Shown piece by piece: positions 33,605 through 41,462 of a stretch of 64,000 bases of DNA. How positions within the stretch are numbered: the stretch's first letter is position 1; each line of letters starts with the position of its first letter. The notes below the pieces were generated by a model that made no database searches, was not told where the DNA came from, and saw only the letters and a list, made by a program, of their open reading frames with translations. The position numbers were made by a program, and so were the translations under genes. The stretch spans positions 3,472,001 to 3,536,000 of the forward strand of contig NZ_OX419519.1 of assembly GCF_948472415.1 (NCBI RefSeq). The letters are read 5' to 3'. Source of the stretch: Kitasatospora fiedleri. Lineage in GTDB: Bacteria; Actinomycetota; Actinomycetes; Streptomycetales; Streptomycetaceae.

Positions 33605-35146
33605 ATGACCACCGACGACCGCACCACCCACCGCGCCGGCCGCCGCGCCTGGCTGGGCCTGGCCCTCCTGCTGCTCCCGACCCTGGTCCTCGCCATGGAC
33701 ATGGGCGTGCTGTTCTTCGCCGTCCCCTTCATCGCCACCGACCTGCACCCCAGCGGCACCCAGCAGCTGTGGATCATGGACATGTACTCGTTCCTGCTCG
33801 CCGGGCTGCTGATCCCGATGGGGGCGCTGGGCGACCGGATCGGCCGGCGCAGGCTGCTGATCGGCGGCACCGCCGCCTTCGCGGTCGCCTCGCTGGTCGC
33901 CGCCTGGTCGGACGGGGCGGGCCGGCTGATCGCCGCCCGGGCGCTGCTCGGCATCGCGGGGGCGGTCTTCGGGCCCTCCACGCTGGCCCTGATCCGCAAC
34001 ATGTTCCCCGACCCCAAGCAGCGACAGGCCGCGATCGGCGCCTGGAGCGGCGTGATGATGGCCGGCGCCACCCTGGGGCCGGTGATCGGCGGACTGCTGC
34101 TCGACCACTTCTGGTGGGGCTCGGCCTTCCTGATCGCCGTGCCCGCGATGCTGCTGGTGATGGTCCTGGCCCCGGTGCTGCTCCCCGAGTACCGCGCCCC
34201 GCGGCAGGGCCGCTTCGACCTGCTCGGCGCGGCCCTCTCGATGGCCACCGTGCTGCCCGTCGTCTACGGGATCAAGACGCTCGCGGTGGACGGCTGGAGC
34301 CCGCGGCCCGCGCTGGTGCTGGCGGTCGGGCTGCTGGTCGGCGCCGCCCTGGTGGTCCGGCTGCGGACGGCCGCGGACCCGCTGGTCGACGTCACCCTGT
34401 TCCGTGTCCGCACCTACACCGGCGCGATCACCGTCAACACCATCGCGATGTTCGCCATGATGGGCTTCACCCTCTTCACCTCCCAGTACCTCCAGCTGGT
34501 CAAGGGCTACAGCCCGCTCGCCGCCTCGCTCTGGGCGCTGCTGCCCAGCGTCGGCGTCGGCGCGGCCGTCGGCGGGTTCGGCGCGCTGGCCGGCCGGGTG
34601 CGGCCGGCCGTCCTGCTGGTCGCCGGGTTCCTGGCGAGCGCCGCCGGGTTCGTCGCGATGGCCCTGGTCGGCCCCGGCTCCTCGCTCGCCCTCCCGCTGG
34701 TCGCCGCCGGCGTGATCGCGGCCGGCTCAGTCGGCACCATCAGCATCACCGGCGAGATGGTGCTCTCCGCCGCCCCCGCCGACCGGGCCGGCGCGGCCGG
34801 CGCCACCTCGGAGACCGCCCAGGAGCTCGGCAGCTCGCTCGGCATCGCCCTCCTCGGCGCGGCCGGCGCGGCGATCTACCGCTCCCGGATGGCGGACACC
34901 GCCCCCGACGCCGCCCGCGACACCCTCGGCGGGGCCGTCACCAGCGCCGCCCACCTGCCCGGCGAGGCCGCCGACCGGCTGCTGGCCACCGCCCGCGACG
35001 CCTTCGCCGCCGGCATGCACGTCGCCGCGGTGGTCGGGGTCCTGGTGATGCTCGGCGCCGCGCTGGCCGCCCACCTGCTGATGCGCCACCTGCCGGTGCC
35101 CGGCACGGCGGACGCGGAACCGGCGGAGAAGGCGCTCGCCGCGTAA
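33605..35146 (+). CDS. DHA2-family MFS multidrug efflux pump
   Basis: 513 residues, the length of 14-helix DHA2 pumps such as SmvA and QacA. Helix 1 carries VLAMDMGVLFFAVPFIATDL, the loop 2-3 motif is GALGDRIGRRRLLIGG, and helix 5 contains the antiporter motif region MAGATLGPVIGGLLLDHFWW. It should export cationic or lipophilic drugs by proton antiport. Regulation by the divergent TetR through two operators is very likely. Confidence 0.92.
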   Translation: MTTDDRTTHRAGRRAWLGLALLLLPTLVLAMDMGVLFFAVPFIATDLHPSGTQQLWIMDMYSFLLAGLLIPMGALGDRIGRRRLLIGGTAAFAVASLVAAWSDGAGRLIAARALLGIAGAVFGPSTLALIRNMFPDPKQRQAAIGAWSGVMMAGATLGPVIGGLLLDHFWWGSAFLIAVPAMLLVMVLAPVLLPEYRAPRQGRFDLLGAALSMATVLPVVYGIKTLAVDGWSPRPALVLAVGLLVGAALVVRLRTAADPLVDVTLFRVRTYTGAITVNTIAMFAMMGFTLFTSQYLQLVKGYSPLAASLWALLPSVGVGAAVGGFGALAGRVRPAVLLVAGFLASAAGFVAMALVGPGSSLALPLVAAGVIAAGSVGTISITGEMVLSAAPADRAGAAGATSETAQELGSSLGIALLGAAGAAIYRSRMADTAPDAARDTLGGAVTSAAHLPGEAADRLLATARDAFAAGMHVAAVVGVLVMLGAALAAHLLMRHLPVPGTADAEPAEKALAA

Positions 35147-35166
35147 GCGCGCGGCCGCGCCCGACC

Positions 35167-35287
35167 GGGGCGCGGGGCAACCGCGCGAGCGGGCCCGAAC
35201 GGACCGCGAGGCCGCGACGGAACGGCAGGCCACTGCCCTTCCCGCGGCCTCACCGGCGTCCACCCGCCGCCGCGCGCGGTCCCGCAC
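35167..35287. repeat. Streptomyces REP-like palindromic intergenic repeat, copy 2 (degenerate)
   Basis: Begins GGGGCGCGGGGCAACCGCGC, carries the core GCGACGGAACGGCA at 35214-35227 exactly as copy 1 (9221-9234) and at the same distance from the left end, and ends near a degenerate CGCGCGGTCCCGCAC. The ends are more diverged than in copy 1. It fills most of the 191-bp gap after the MFS gene. Confidence 0.7.
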
Positions 35288-35330
35288 GTTTCCGGTCCGT
35301 CCGTGCGTGCCGCTCCCGCTCGGCCTAGGG

Positions 35331-35337
35331 TCGCGGT
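35331..35337 (+). promoter_or_regulatory. Probable -10 of a leaderless promoter
   Basis: TAGGGT (35326-35331) lies 6 nt upstream of the ATG at 35338 with no ribosome-binding site between, the layout of leaderless streptomycete transcripts. Confidence 0.5.
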
Positions 35338-35703
35338 ATGGCGGCGGAGGACGCGGGGCCGGAGGAGCAGCCGGAGGAACTGGACTACCGGTTCACCCTG
35401 GCCAACGAGCGGACCTTCCTGGCCTGGATCAGGACGGCGCTGGCGCTGCTCGCGGGGGCGGTGGGGCTGGACCAGCTGACGCCGGACCTGGCGCCGGTGC
35501 CGGTGCGGGTGGTGCTCTCGGTGCTGCTGGCGGCGGGCGGGGCCGGGCTGGGGGTGGCGGCCTACCGGCGGTGGGTGCGGGTGGAACGGGCGATGCGGGC
35601 GGGCGGTCCGCTGCCGGCGACCCGGATCATGCCGGTGCTGACGGTGTGCGTGGCGCTCGCGGCGGCGGTGTTCTCGGCGCTGATCGTCGGCTGGTCGCGG
35701 TGA
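35338..35703 (+). CDS. DUF202/YidH-like membrane protein
   Basis: 121 residues. The DUF202 signature FTLANERTFLAWIRTALALLA starts the first of three membrane segments, followed by VRVVLSVLLAAGGAGLGVAAYRRWVRVE and VLTVCVALAAAVFSALIVGW. Function of the family is unknown. It overlaps the next gene by 4 nt (GTGA), which encodes a second DUF202-like protein, so the two probably form a hetero-oligomer. Translation probably starts without a leader. Confidence 0.9.
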   Translation: MAAEDAGPEEQPEELDYRFTLANERTFLAWIRTALALLAGAVGLDQLTPDLAPVPVRVVLSVLLAAGGAGLGVAAYRRWVRVERAMRAGGPLPATRIMPVLTVCVALAAAVFSALIVGWSR

Positions 35704-36023
35704 GCGCCGCCCCGCGCGATCCGGGCCTCCAGCCGGAGCGGACGCTGCTGGCCTGGAGCCGCACCGCACTGGTGCTGGCCGCGGACGCGCTGCTGGTGCT
35801 GCGGACCGGCTACCTCCGGCGGTCGCCCGGACTGGCGGCGCTGGGCGGGGTGTTGGCGCTGGCGGCGGCCGGGCTGTACGCGTACGGGGTGCGGCGGCGC
35901 AGTGCGGTGGAACACGATCCGCACGTTTCGGCGGGCCGGTGGTGGATGCGCGGGCTGACCGCGGTGGTGGTGCTGGCGGCGGGCGGGGCCGCCTGGTCGG
36001 TGCTGGTGAACACGGGTAGATGA
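35700..36023 (+). CDS. Second DUF202-family membrane protein
   Basis: 107 residues from a GTG in the GTGA overlap. LQPERTLLAWSRTALVLAADALLVLR is the family signature; ALGGVLALAAAGLYAYGVRRR and GLTAVVVLAAGGAAWSVLV complete three membrane segments. Such tandem DUF202 pairs are common in actinobacteria. No catalytic motif is present. Confidence 0.9.
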   Translation: MSAAPRDPGLQPERTLLAWSRTALVLAADALLVLRTGYLRRSPGLAALGGVLALAAAGLYAYGVRRRSAVEHDPHVSAGRWWMRGLTAVVVLAAGGAAWSVLVNTGR

Positions 36024-36214
36024 GGTCCCGGGGGCGGCTTCCGGGGCCGGACGGGTGGTGCAGACCACATGACTCGGATCACCTGTTTTTCGGCGGCTGT
36101 TTGCCGACCGGTGTATACGTTCGCCGACAAGGCCAGGCATACTGGCCGAGTCGGGCGTTCCGTCCGGCCCAGACGTCACAGCGAGAACTTCCATGAAAGG
36201 ACCGGTGGTCAGGG

Positions 36215-36490
36215 ATGTTCCGTAACGGTCTTGAGCCCTGGCACATCATCATCGTCCTGGTGGTGCTGGTCCTGCTGTTCGGCTCGAAGAAGCTCCCCGA
36301 GATGGCCCGCGGTCTCGGCAAGTCGATGCGCATCCTGAAGGCCGAGACCAAGGCCCTGCGCGAGGACGACGCCCCCGCCGAGGCCCCGAACGCCACCGCC
36401 GCCTCGCAGGCCGAGCAGGTCCGCCCGGCCGTCGAGCCGGTCGTCGTCACCAAGACGACCGAGACGACCACGAAGTCGACCACGGCCTGA
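36215..36490 (+). CDS. tatA: Sec-independent translocase subunit TatA
   Basis: 91 residues. N-terminal membrane helix LEPWHIIIVLVVLVLLFGSKKLPEMARGLGKSMRILKAE with the FG hinge and the amphipathic helix that follows, then an acidic and Thr/Lys-rich tail. This is the pore-forming Tat subunit for export of folded twin-arginine proteins. It is monocistronic here; tatC and tatB are not in the window. AGGG lies 2-5 nt before the ATG, so initiation context is weak. A strong hairpin terminator follows. Confidence 0.93.
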   Translation: MFRNGLEPWHIIIVLVVLVLLFGSKKLPEMARGLGKSMRILKAETKALREDDAPAEAPNATAASQAEQVRPAVEPVVVTKTTETTTKSTTA

Positions 36491-36525
36491 CGCCGCGTCG
36501 GCCCCCGGCCGACCCGCCCGCCGTA

Positions 36526-36568
36526 CCGGAGCCCCCGGCCCGTCGCCCCGACGGACCGGGGGCTCCGG
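36526..36568 (+). terminator. Hairpin terminator after tatA
   Basis: CCGGAGCCCCCGG (36526-36538) and CCGGGGGCTCCGG (36556-36568) form a perfect 13-bp stem with a 17-nt loop, about 35 nt past the tatA stop. Confidence 0.8.
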
Positions 36569-36653
36569 CGTGTCGCCGCACCCGGGTGGCTGACCGTTTT
36601 GTTCTGGTATCTCCTGGTATTCACCTGACGGCGGATCACCTGGGAGGCACCGG

Positions 36654-38030
36654 ATGGCGGCGGACCCGTCGGGCGATCGGGAACTCGCGGAGCTGCGCGA
36701 ACGGATCGCCGTCCTGGAGCACCGGGAGCACCGGGAGCAGGGGCCGCCCCGGCGGGAGCACCACCGGGTGCGGTCCTTCCTCGCGGTGCTGCTGATCGTG
36801 CTGGCCGCGGTGCTCACCCCGCTCGGGGTGGTCGCCGCGTGGAGCAAGTCGCAGGTGACCGACACCGGCCGGTTCGTGTCGACGATGGCGCCGCTGGCCT
36901 CCGACCCGTCGGTGCAGAACGCGCTCACCGACCGGGTGACCACCGCGGTGATGCAGCAACTGCCGATCACCGACCTGCTGAACGAGGTCGCCCCCGCCGA
37001 CCGGCCGCTGCTGGACGCCGCGCTGGGCCGGCTGGGTCCCGCGCTGACCAGCGGGCTGACCGGGTTCGTCCACGACCAGGTGCTGCGGTTCGTGCGGTCC
37101 GACGCCTTCGCCACCCTCTGGACCGGCGTGCTGCGCAACGCGCACGCCGCGTTCGACAAGGTGCTGACCGGGCAGGGCGGCGGCGCGGTGCAGGTGCGGG
37201 GCGACACCGTCAGCCTGGACCTGGCGCCGGTGATCGCCGCGGTGAAGGACCGACTGGTGGCCAACGGGCTGGGGCTGGCCTCGAAGATCCCGGAGGTGCA
37301 CACCGACTACACGCTGGTGCAGTCGGACGCGGTGCGGAAGGCGCAGACCGGGCTGCGGGTGCTCGACCTGGCCGGGTTCTGGGTGCCGGTGCTGGCGGTG
37401 CTGTGCGCGGTCGGCGGAGTCCTGCTCGCGGTGCGGCCCCGCCCGGCCACCGTCGGGGCGGCGCTCGGGATGGCCGCCGGGGCGGTGCTGCTGGGCGCCG
37501 GGCTGAGCGTGTTCCGGACGGTCTACCTGGACAAGCTGCCCGCCGACGTCGACCAGGCCGCCGCGATGGCGGTGTACGACACCCTGGTGCGCTACCTGCG
37601 GGCGGGCATCCGGATGGTGCTGGCGCTGGGCGTGGTGATCGCGCTGGCCGCCTGGCTGACCGGGCCCGGGCGGCGGGCCGGTCGGGTGCGGCGGCTGTGG
37701 GGCTCCGGCCTGGGCGCGGTGCGGCAGGCCGCCGAGGGGCTCGGCCTGCGGCTGGGCCCGGTCGGTCGGCTCGTGCACCGCTGGAAGTCCTGGCTGGGCT
37801 GGGGCGCGGTCGTCGTCGCCGCCGTCGTGCTGCTGACCTGGAGCTACCCGACCGCGGCCGTGGTGCTGTGGATGGCGCTGGTGCTGCTGGCCTTCCTGGC
37901 CGTGCTGGAGTTCCTGGACGCACCCGCAGACACCCCCGCCGACGGCTCGGCCCGGCCGCCCGCCGGACCGCCGGGACCGCCCGGACCGGCGGCCGGACCG
38001 CCCGCCGACGAGAAGGCCGCACCGGCGTGA
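36654..38030 (+). CDS. Multi-pass membrane protein (unknown family)
   Basis: 458 residues, with GGGAGG before the ATG. An N-terminal coiled region (ELAELRERIAVLEHREHREQ) precedes the first hydrophobic segment SFLAVLLIVLAAVLTPLGVVAAW. Residues about 65-240 form an extracytoplasmic domain (VTDTGRFVSTMAPLASDPSV onwards), then four or five membrane segments and a proline-rich tail. It overlaps the potassium-channel gene by 4 nt (GTGA), implying joint function. Similar proteins exist in actinobacteria but I know no function. Confidence 0.78.
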   Translation: MAADPSGDRELAELRERIAVLEHREHREQGPPRREHHRVRSFLAVLLIVLAAVLTPLGVVAAWSKSQVTDTGRFVSTMAPLASDPSVQNALTDRVTTAVMQQLPITDLLNEVAPADRPLLDAALGRLGPALTSGLTGFVHDQVLRFVRSDAFATLWTGVLRNAHAAFDKVLTGQGGGAVQVRGDTVSLDLAPVIAAVKDRLVANGLGLASKIPEVHTDYTLVQSDAVRKAQTGLRVLDLAGFWVPVLAVLCAVGGVLLAVRPRPATVGAALGMAAGAVLLGAGLSVFRTVYLDKLPADVDQAAAMAVYDTLVRYLRAGIRMVLALGVVIALAAWLTGPGRRAGRVRRLWGSGLGAVRQAAEGLGLRLGPVGRLVHRWKSWLGWGAVVVAAVVLLTWSYPTAAVVLWMALVLLAFLAVLEFLDAPADTPADGSARPPAGPPGPPGPAAGPPADEKAAPA

Positions 38031-38530
38031 GGGAGGCGGCCCGGACGTACCTCGCCCTGCTGGGCGGCCCGGTGCTGCTGCTGACGGCCTACTTCACGGT
38101 GCCGCTGGGCTGGTTCGGGCCGCACCACGCGGCGGTCAGCTGGACGGTGTTCGGCACGCTGCTGGCCGTGCTCGGCGTCGGGCTGCTGCGCGAGGCTCGG
38201 ATGCAGGTGCTCGGGCGGTCCCGGCGCCCGGCGCCGCGCATCCTGACCCTGCTGTGCGCCGCGCTGGTGGTGTTCGCCGCCGCCTACCTGGGGATGTCCC
38301 GGCAGCCCGGCGAACTGGACGGGCTGATCACCAAGGTCGACGCGCTGTACTTCACGGTGATCACCATGGCGACCGTCGGGTACGGCGACATCCACCCGTC
38401 CGGGCAGGCCGCCCGGGTCGTGGTGATGCTCCAACTGCTGTACACCTTCGTCTTCCTGACCACCGGGGTGACCGCGCTGACCCGGCAGGTGAAGACCCGG
38501 GCGGCGCGGCGGGCCCGGCACGAGGAGTAG
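38027..38530 (+). CDS. Two-pore-helix potassium channel-like protein
   Basis: 167 residues from GTG at 38027. The pore region ITKVDALYFTVITMATVGYGDIHPSGQ contains the K+ selectivity filter TVGYGD (116-121), flanked by membrane helices ILTLLCAALVVFAAAYL and VVVMLQLLYTFVFLTTGV. Two more hydrophobic segments lie before it, so four in all. It should assemble as a tetrameric K+ channel. No RCK domain is attached; the partner protein encoded upstream with a 4-nt overlap may regulate it. Confidence 0.88.
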   Translation: MREAARTYLALLGGPVLLLTAYFTVPLGWFGPHHAAVSWTVFGTLLAVLGVGLLREARMQVLGRSRRPAPRILTLLCAALVVFAAAYLGMSRQPGELDGLITKVDALYFTVITMATVGYGDIHPSGQAARVVVMLQLLYTFVFLTTGVTALTRQVKTRAARRARHEE

Positions 38531-38536
38531 CGCGGG

Positions 38537-40126
38537 TCAGTCGTCCTGCTGGGCGGCCTGGGCGTGCACCGCCGCGACCAGGGCGCCGAGCCGGACCTGC
38601 CAGCCCGCCAGCAGCGGGGCCGCCGCGGCCTTGTGGCGCTGGAGGTCGCGGACCAGCTTCTGGGCGTCCTTGAGGGAGTCCTCGGCGTCGGACGGGTGCC
38701 GGTCGTTGACGGCCCGGGTCGCCTCGTCCAGCAGCCCGGTCAGGTCGTCCTGCTTGTCCCGGTCCCGGCTGAACTCGGCCTGCGCCACGTCGGCCCGCAG
38801 CTGGGCGAGCTGGCCGACCAGGGCGCCGCCCTTGGGCGACGTGGAGGGCTTGGGCGAGGTGCTGGGCTTCCCGGACGCGGACGCCGACGGCGACGGGGAG
38901 GCCGACGGCGACGGGGACCGCGACGGGGGCGGGGCCGCGGTGGTGGCGGCGGCGGCCGTCGGCGCGGGGGTGGACGCGGCCGCCGGGGCGGGGTCGCCGC
39001 CGCCGCTGAGCGAGAACGCCACGATGCCCGCCACGCAGACGAACACCGCCGCGCCGACGCCCGCGTACACCAGCGGGTTGCGGCCGTGCCGGGGCGCGGG
39101 CTCCTCCTCCGCGAAGCGGGACGGGGAGAGCAGCGGGGCCGCCACCGGCGGCAGCACCGAGGTGCGCTGCGGCTCGGCCCACGGCTGCTGCGGCTGCGGC
39201 GGGTACGGCTGCTGCGGCGGGGCGGCGGGGAAGGCGGCCGCGGGGACGGGCGGCAGCACCCGGGTCGCGCCGCCGAGCAGCTCGGCGGCGCGGTCGACCG
39301 GCCCGGCCGGGACGGCGGCCAGCAGTTCGGCGGCGGCGGACCGCGCGTCGGCGGGGCGCTCGTCCGGGTGCTTGGCCAGCAGCCGGAGGATCGCGGCGTC
39401 CAGCGCGGGCGGCACGTCGGGGCGGTGCGCGGAGACCGCGAGCGGGTACTCGGTGACGTGCTTGAAGGTCACCGCGACCGGGGTGTCGGCGGTGAACGGC
39501 GGGGCGCCGACCAGCATCTCGTACAGCACGCAGCCCACCGCGTACAGGTCGGCGCGGCCGTCGACCCGGCCGGCGGTGGCCTGCTCCGGGGAGAGGTAGG
39601 CGGCGGTGCCCAGCACCGAGGCGGTCTGGGTGAGCTGCTGGCCGGCCGAGGAGCCGGCCCGGGCGATGCCGAAGTCGACGACCTTCACCCCGCCGTCCTG
39701 GGTGATCATGATGTTGCCGGGCTTGATGTCCCGGTGCACCAGGCCCTGGGCGTGCGCGGCGGCCAGCGCGTCCAGCACCGCGGCGGCGGTGCCCACGGCG
39801 CGCTCCACCGGCAGGACGCCCTGCTCGGCGATCACCCGGCCCAGGGTCGCGCCGTGCACCAGCTCCATCACCAGGTACGGGGAGCCCTGGTCGACGCCGG
39901 AGTCGAAGACCGTGACGATCCGCGGGTGCGCCAGCAGCGCGGCCGACCTGGCCTCGCGGGCGAACCGCTCGGCGAACCGCGGGTCGTCGGCCAGGCCGCC
40001 GTTGAGTACCTTGACCGCCACCGGGCGGCCCAGCTGGTGGTCCAGGGCGCGGTACACCGTGGCCATGCCCCCGACGCCGAGGATCTCGCCGAGCTCGTAG
40101 CGCCCGTTCAGTGCGCGTCCGATCAT
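38537..40126 (-). CDS. Transmembrane Ser/Thr protein kinase (PknB type)
   Basis: 529 residues. Kinase domain 1-265: Gly loop GVGGMATVYRA, Lys39 in VAVKVL, HRDIKPGN (catalytic Asp133), DFG 151-153, APE equivalent SPEQ. A proline/Gln-rich linker (PQQPYPPQPQQPW), one membrane helix (VYAGVGAAVFVCVAGIVAFSL, about 352-372) and an extracellular Ser/Pro-Thr stretch follow, then a C-terminal helical domain of about 100 residues, not PASTA repeats. It should phosphorylate Ser/Thr in response to an external cue. It is convergent with the K+-channel gene (6 bp apart). Confidence 0.93.
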   Translation of the reverse strand: MIGRALNGRYELGEILGVGGMATVYRALDHQLGRPVAVKVLNGGLADDPRFAERFAREARSAALLAHPRIVTVFDSGVDQGSPYLVMELVHGATLGRVIAEQGVLPVERAVGTAAAVLDALAAAHAQGLVHRDIKPGNIMITQDGGVKVVDFGIARAGSSAGQQLTQTASVLGTAAYLSPEQATAGRVDGRADLYAVGCVLYEMLVGAPPFTADTPVAVTFKHVTEYPLAVSAHRPDVPPALDAAILRLLAKHPDERPADARSAAAELLAAVPAGPVDRAAELLGGATRVLPPVPAAAFPAAPPQQPYPPQPQQPWAEPQRTSVLPPVAAPLLSPSRFAEEEPAPRHGRNPLVYAGVGAAVFVCVAGIVAFSLSGGGDPAPAAASTPAPTAAAATTAAPPPSRSPSPSASPSPSASASGKPSTSPKPSTSPKGGALVGQLAQLRADVAQAEFSRDRDKQDDLTGLLDEATRAVNDRHPSDAEDSLKDAQKLVRDLQRHKAAAAPLLAGWQVRLGALVAAVHAQAAQQDD

Positions 40127-40189
40127 CGGATGTTCCCTCCACCTCGGTCCGGCAACCCGTGAACCATAGCGGGCCCGGCCGGGGCCGGT

Positions 40190-40342
40190 TCAGGGGCGCT
40201 GGACGAGCAGGGCGGCGGTCAGGGCGGCCAGGGCGGCGGCGAGCAGGGCGCGGGCCCCGCGCGGCGGGCCGCCGCCCAGGGTGCGGCGGGCGGCGCGGGC
40301 GGCGGCGCGTTCGGCGGCGGGCGAGGTGCGGGGGAAGGTCAT
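40190..40342 (-). CDS. Hypothetical 50-residue membrane peptide
   Basis: An ATG at 40342 opens 50 codons to TGA at 40190. The N-terminus is basic (MTFPRTSPAAERAAARAARR) and the C-terminus is a single hydrophobic helix (ARALLAAALAALTAALLV), a plausible membrane peptide. The ribosome-binding site is weak and any GC-rich stretch can show such an open frame, so support is limited. It is divergent from nothing and lies upstream of the kinase gene start in the 442-bp gap 40127-40568. Confidence 0.3.
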   Translation of the reverse strand: MTFPRTSPAAERAAARAARRTLGGGPPRGARALLAAALAALTAALLVQRP

Positions 40343-40417
40343 CGCGAGCTCGCCCGGAGGTGCGGTCGGTGGGTCACCGTGGCTCCAGGGTGTTCGGGCG
40401 GTACGGGCGGGCCGGGC

Positions 40418-40558
40418 TCCGGACGGACGGTGGACCCGGGGGAGCCCGGCCGCCCGTCCGGAGCGGTTCCCCGACCGGCGGCGGACCCGGGGGAGTCTTC
40501 GGCCGGTCGGAGCTGTCCCGGACGGACGGGGGCCCGGGGGAGCCCGTCGTCCGTCCGG
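40418..40558. repeat. Two similar hairpin repeats downstream of the sigma-factor partner gene
   Basis: CTCCGGACGG (40418-40427) pairs with CCGTCCGGAG (40454-40463); CCGGACGGAC (40518-40527) pairs with GTCCGTCCGG (40549-40558). Both loops contain CCCGGGGGAGCCC. They look like tandem terminator-like elements past the stop of the gene at 40569. Confidence 0.65.
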
Positions 40559-40568
40559 AGTCTCGGTG

Positions 40569-41462
40569 TCAGTCCTGGCCGCTCCCCCCGTCGGCCGGCC
40601 GGTCGGACCCGGTGCGCCCCCACCGGCCGGCCGGGAACGACGGCCAGGACGGGGCGGACCGGCCCGGGGCGCTCGACCGGCCCGGGGCGGTCGAGGGCCG
40701 GTCGCGGCCCTCCCCGCCCGGCTGGTCCCAGCCGCGCGCGGCGAGCAGCGCGCAGAAGCCGGCCACCTTCTCCGGGGCGCCGGCCGCCTTCAGCAGCTCG
40801 GCCAGTTCCGGGACGGCGGCCGCCTCCCGGGGCCGGCTGCCGGACGCGACCCGCCCGGCGAAGCCCTCGCACAGCCGCACCAGGTCCGGCAGGTCGGCCG
40901 GGCCGGTGGCGGACGGCGCGGGGGGCCGGGTCGGGCTGCCGCCCGGGCGGGGGGTGCCCGTCGGCGGCCGGCCGGTGCGCTCGGCACCGGGGCTCCCGGA
41001 CGCGGTGGCGGGCGCGGGGGTGGACGGCGCGGGCGCGGGCGCGGTGCCGGTGGCCGTCGGGGACGGGGCGGGGCCGCCCAGGGCCTCCGGCAGCCGGCCG
41101 TGTCCGGCCGCGACCGCGACGCCGCCCACGGCGGTCACCCCCAGCGCGACGGCCACGGCCTTCGCGCTGAGCGCCCGTGCGAGCGCGGTGTCCGCCATCT
41201 TCCGTCTCCGGTGCTGCGTCGGGGCCGACTGGCGACGAGCCTGCCGGAACGCGGCCACGGCCTCCTCCTCGCCGGGCAGCGGGCCGTCGCCGGCCGCCTC
41301 GCCCGTCGCGGCGGCGGCGAGCAGGGCGGCGAGCTCCGGCCGTCCGGGCGCGGACCGCCGTCCGGCGGAGGGGTCCTGACCGGCCTCCGGGTCGACCGTG
41401 GCACCGCCGAGCAACTGCTCGGCGGCGGCGCGATCGATCCGGCGGGATCGGTTGGTGCTCAT
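40569..41462 (-). CDS. Membrane protein encoded with ECF sigma factor (possible anti-sigma or effector)
   Basis: 297 residues from an ATG that overlaps the sigma stop as ATGA. Polar N-terminus (RSRRIDRAAAEQLLGG), one membrane helix (ALSAKAVAVALGVTAVGGVAVAAG, about 95-118), a Pro/Thr/Ala-rich region, then a C-terminal helical segment (LPDLVRLCEGFAGRVASGSR, VPELAELLKAAGAPEKVAGFCALLAARG). Genes in this position usually encode anti-sigma factors, but no ZAS/HxxxCxxC motif is visible. I infer a membrane-linked regulator or effector. Confidence 0.75.
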   Translation of the reverse strand: MSTNRSRRIDRAAAEQLLGGATVDPEAGQDPSAGRRSAPGRPELAALLAAAATGEAAGDGPLPGEEEAVAAFRQARRQSAPTQHRRRKMADTALARALSAKAVAVALGVTAVGGVAVAAGHGRLPEALGGPAPSPTATGTAPAPAPSTPAPATASGSPGAERTGRPPTGTPRPGGSPTRPPAPSATGPADLPDLVRLCEGFAGRVASGSRPREAAAVPELAELLKAAGAPEKVAGFCALLAARGWDQPGGEGRDRPSTAPGRSSAPGRSAPSWPSFPAGRWGRTGSDRPADGGSGQD

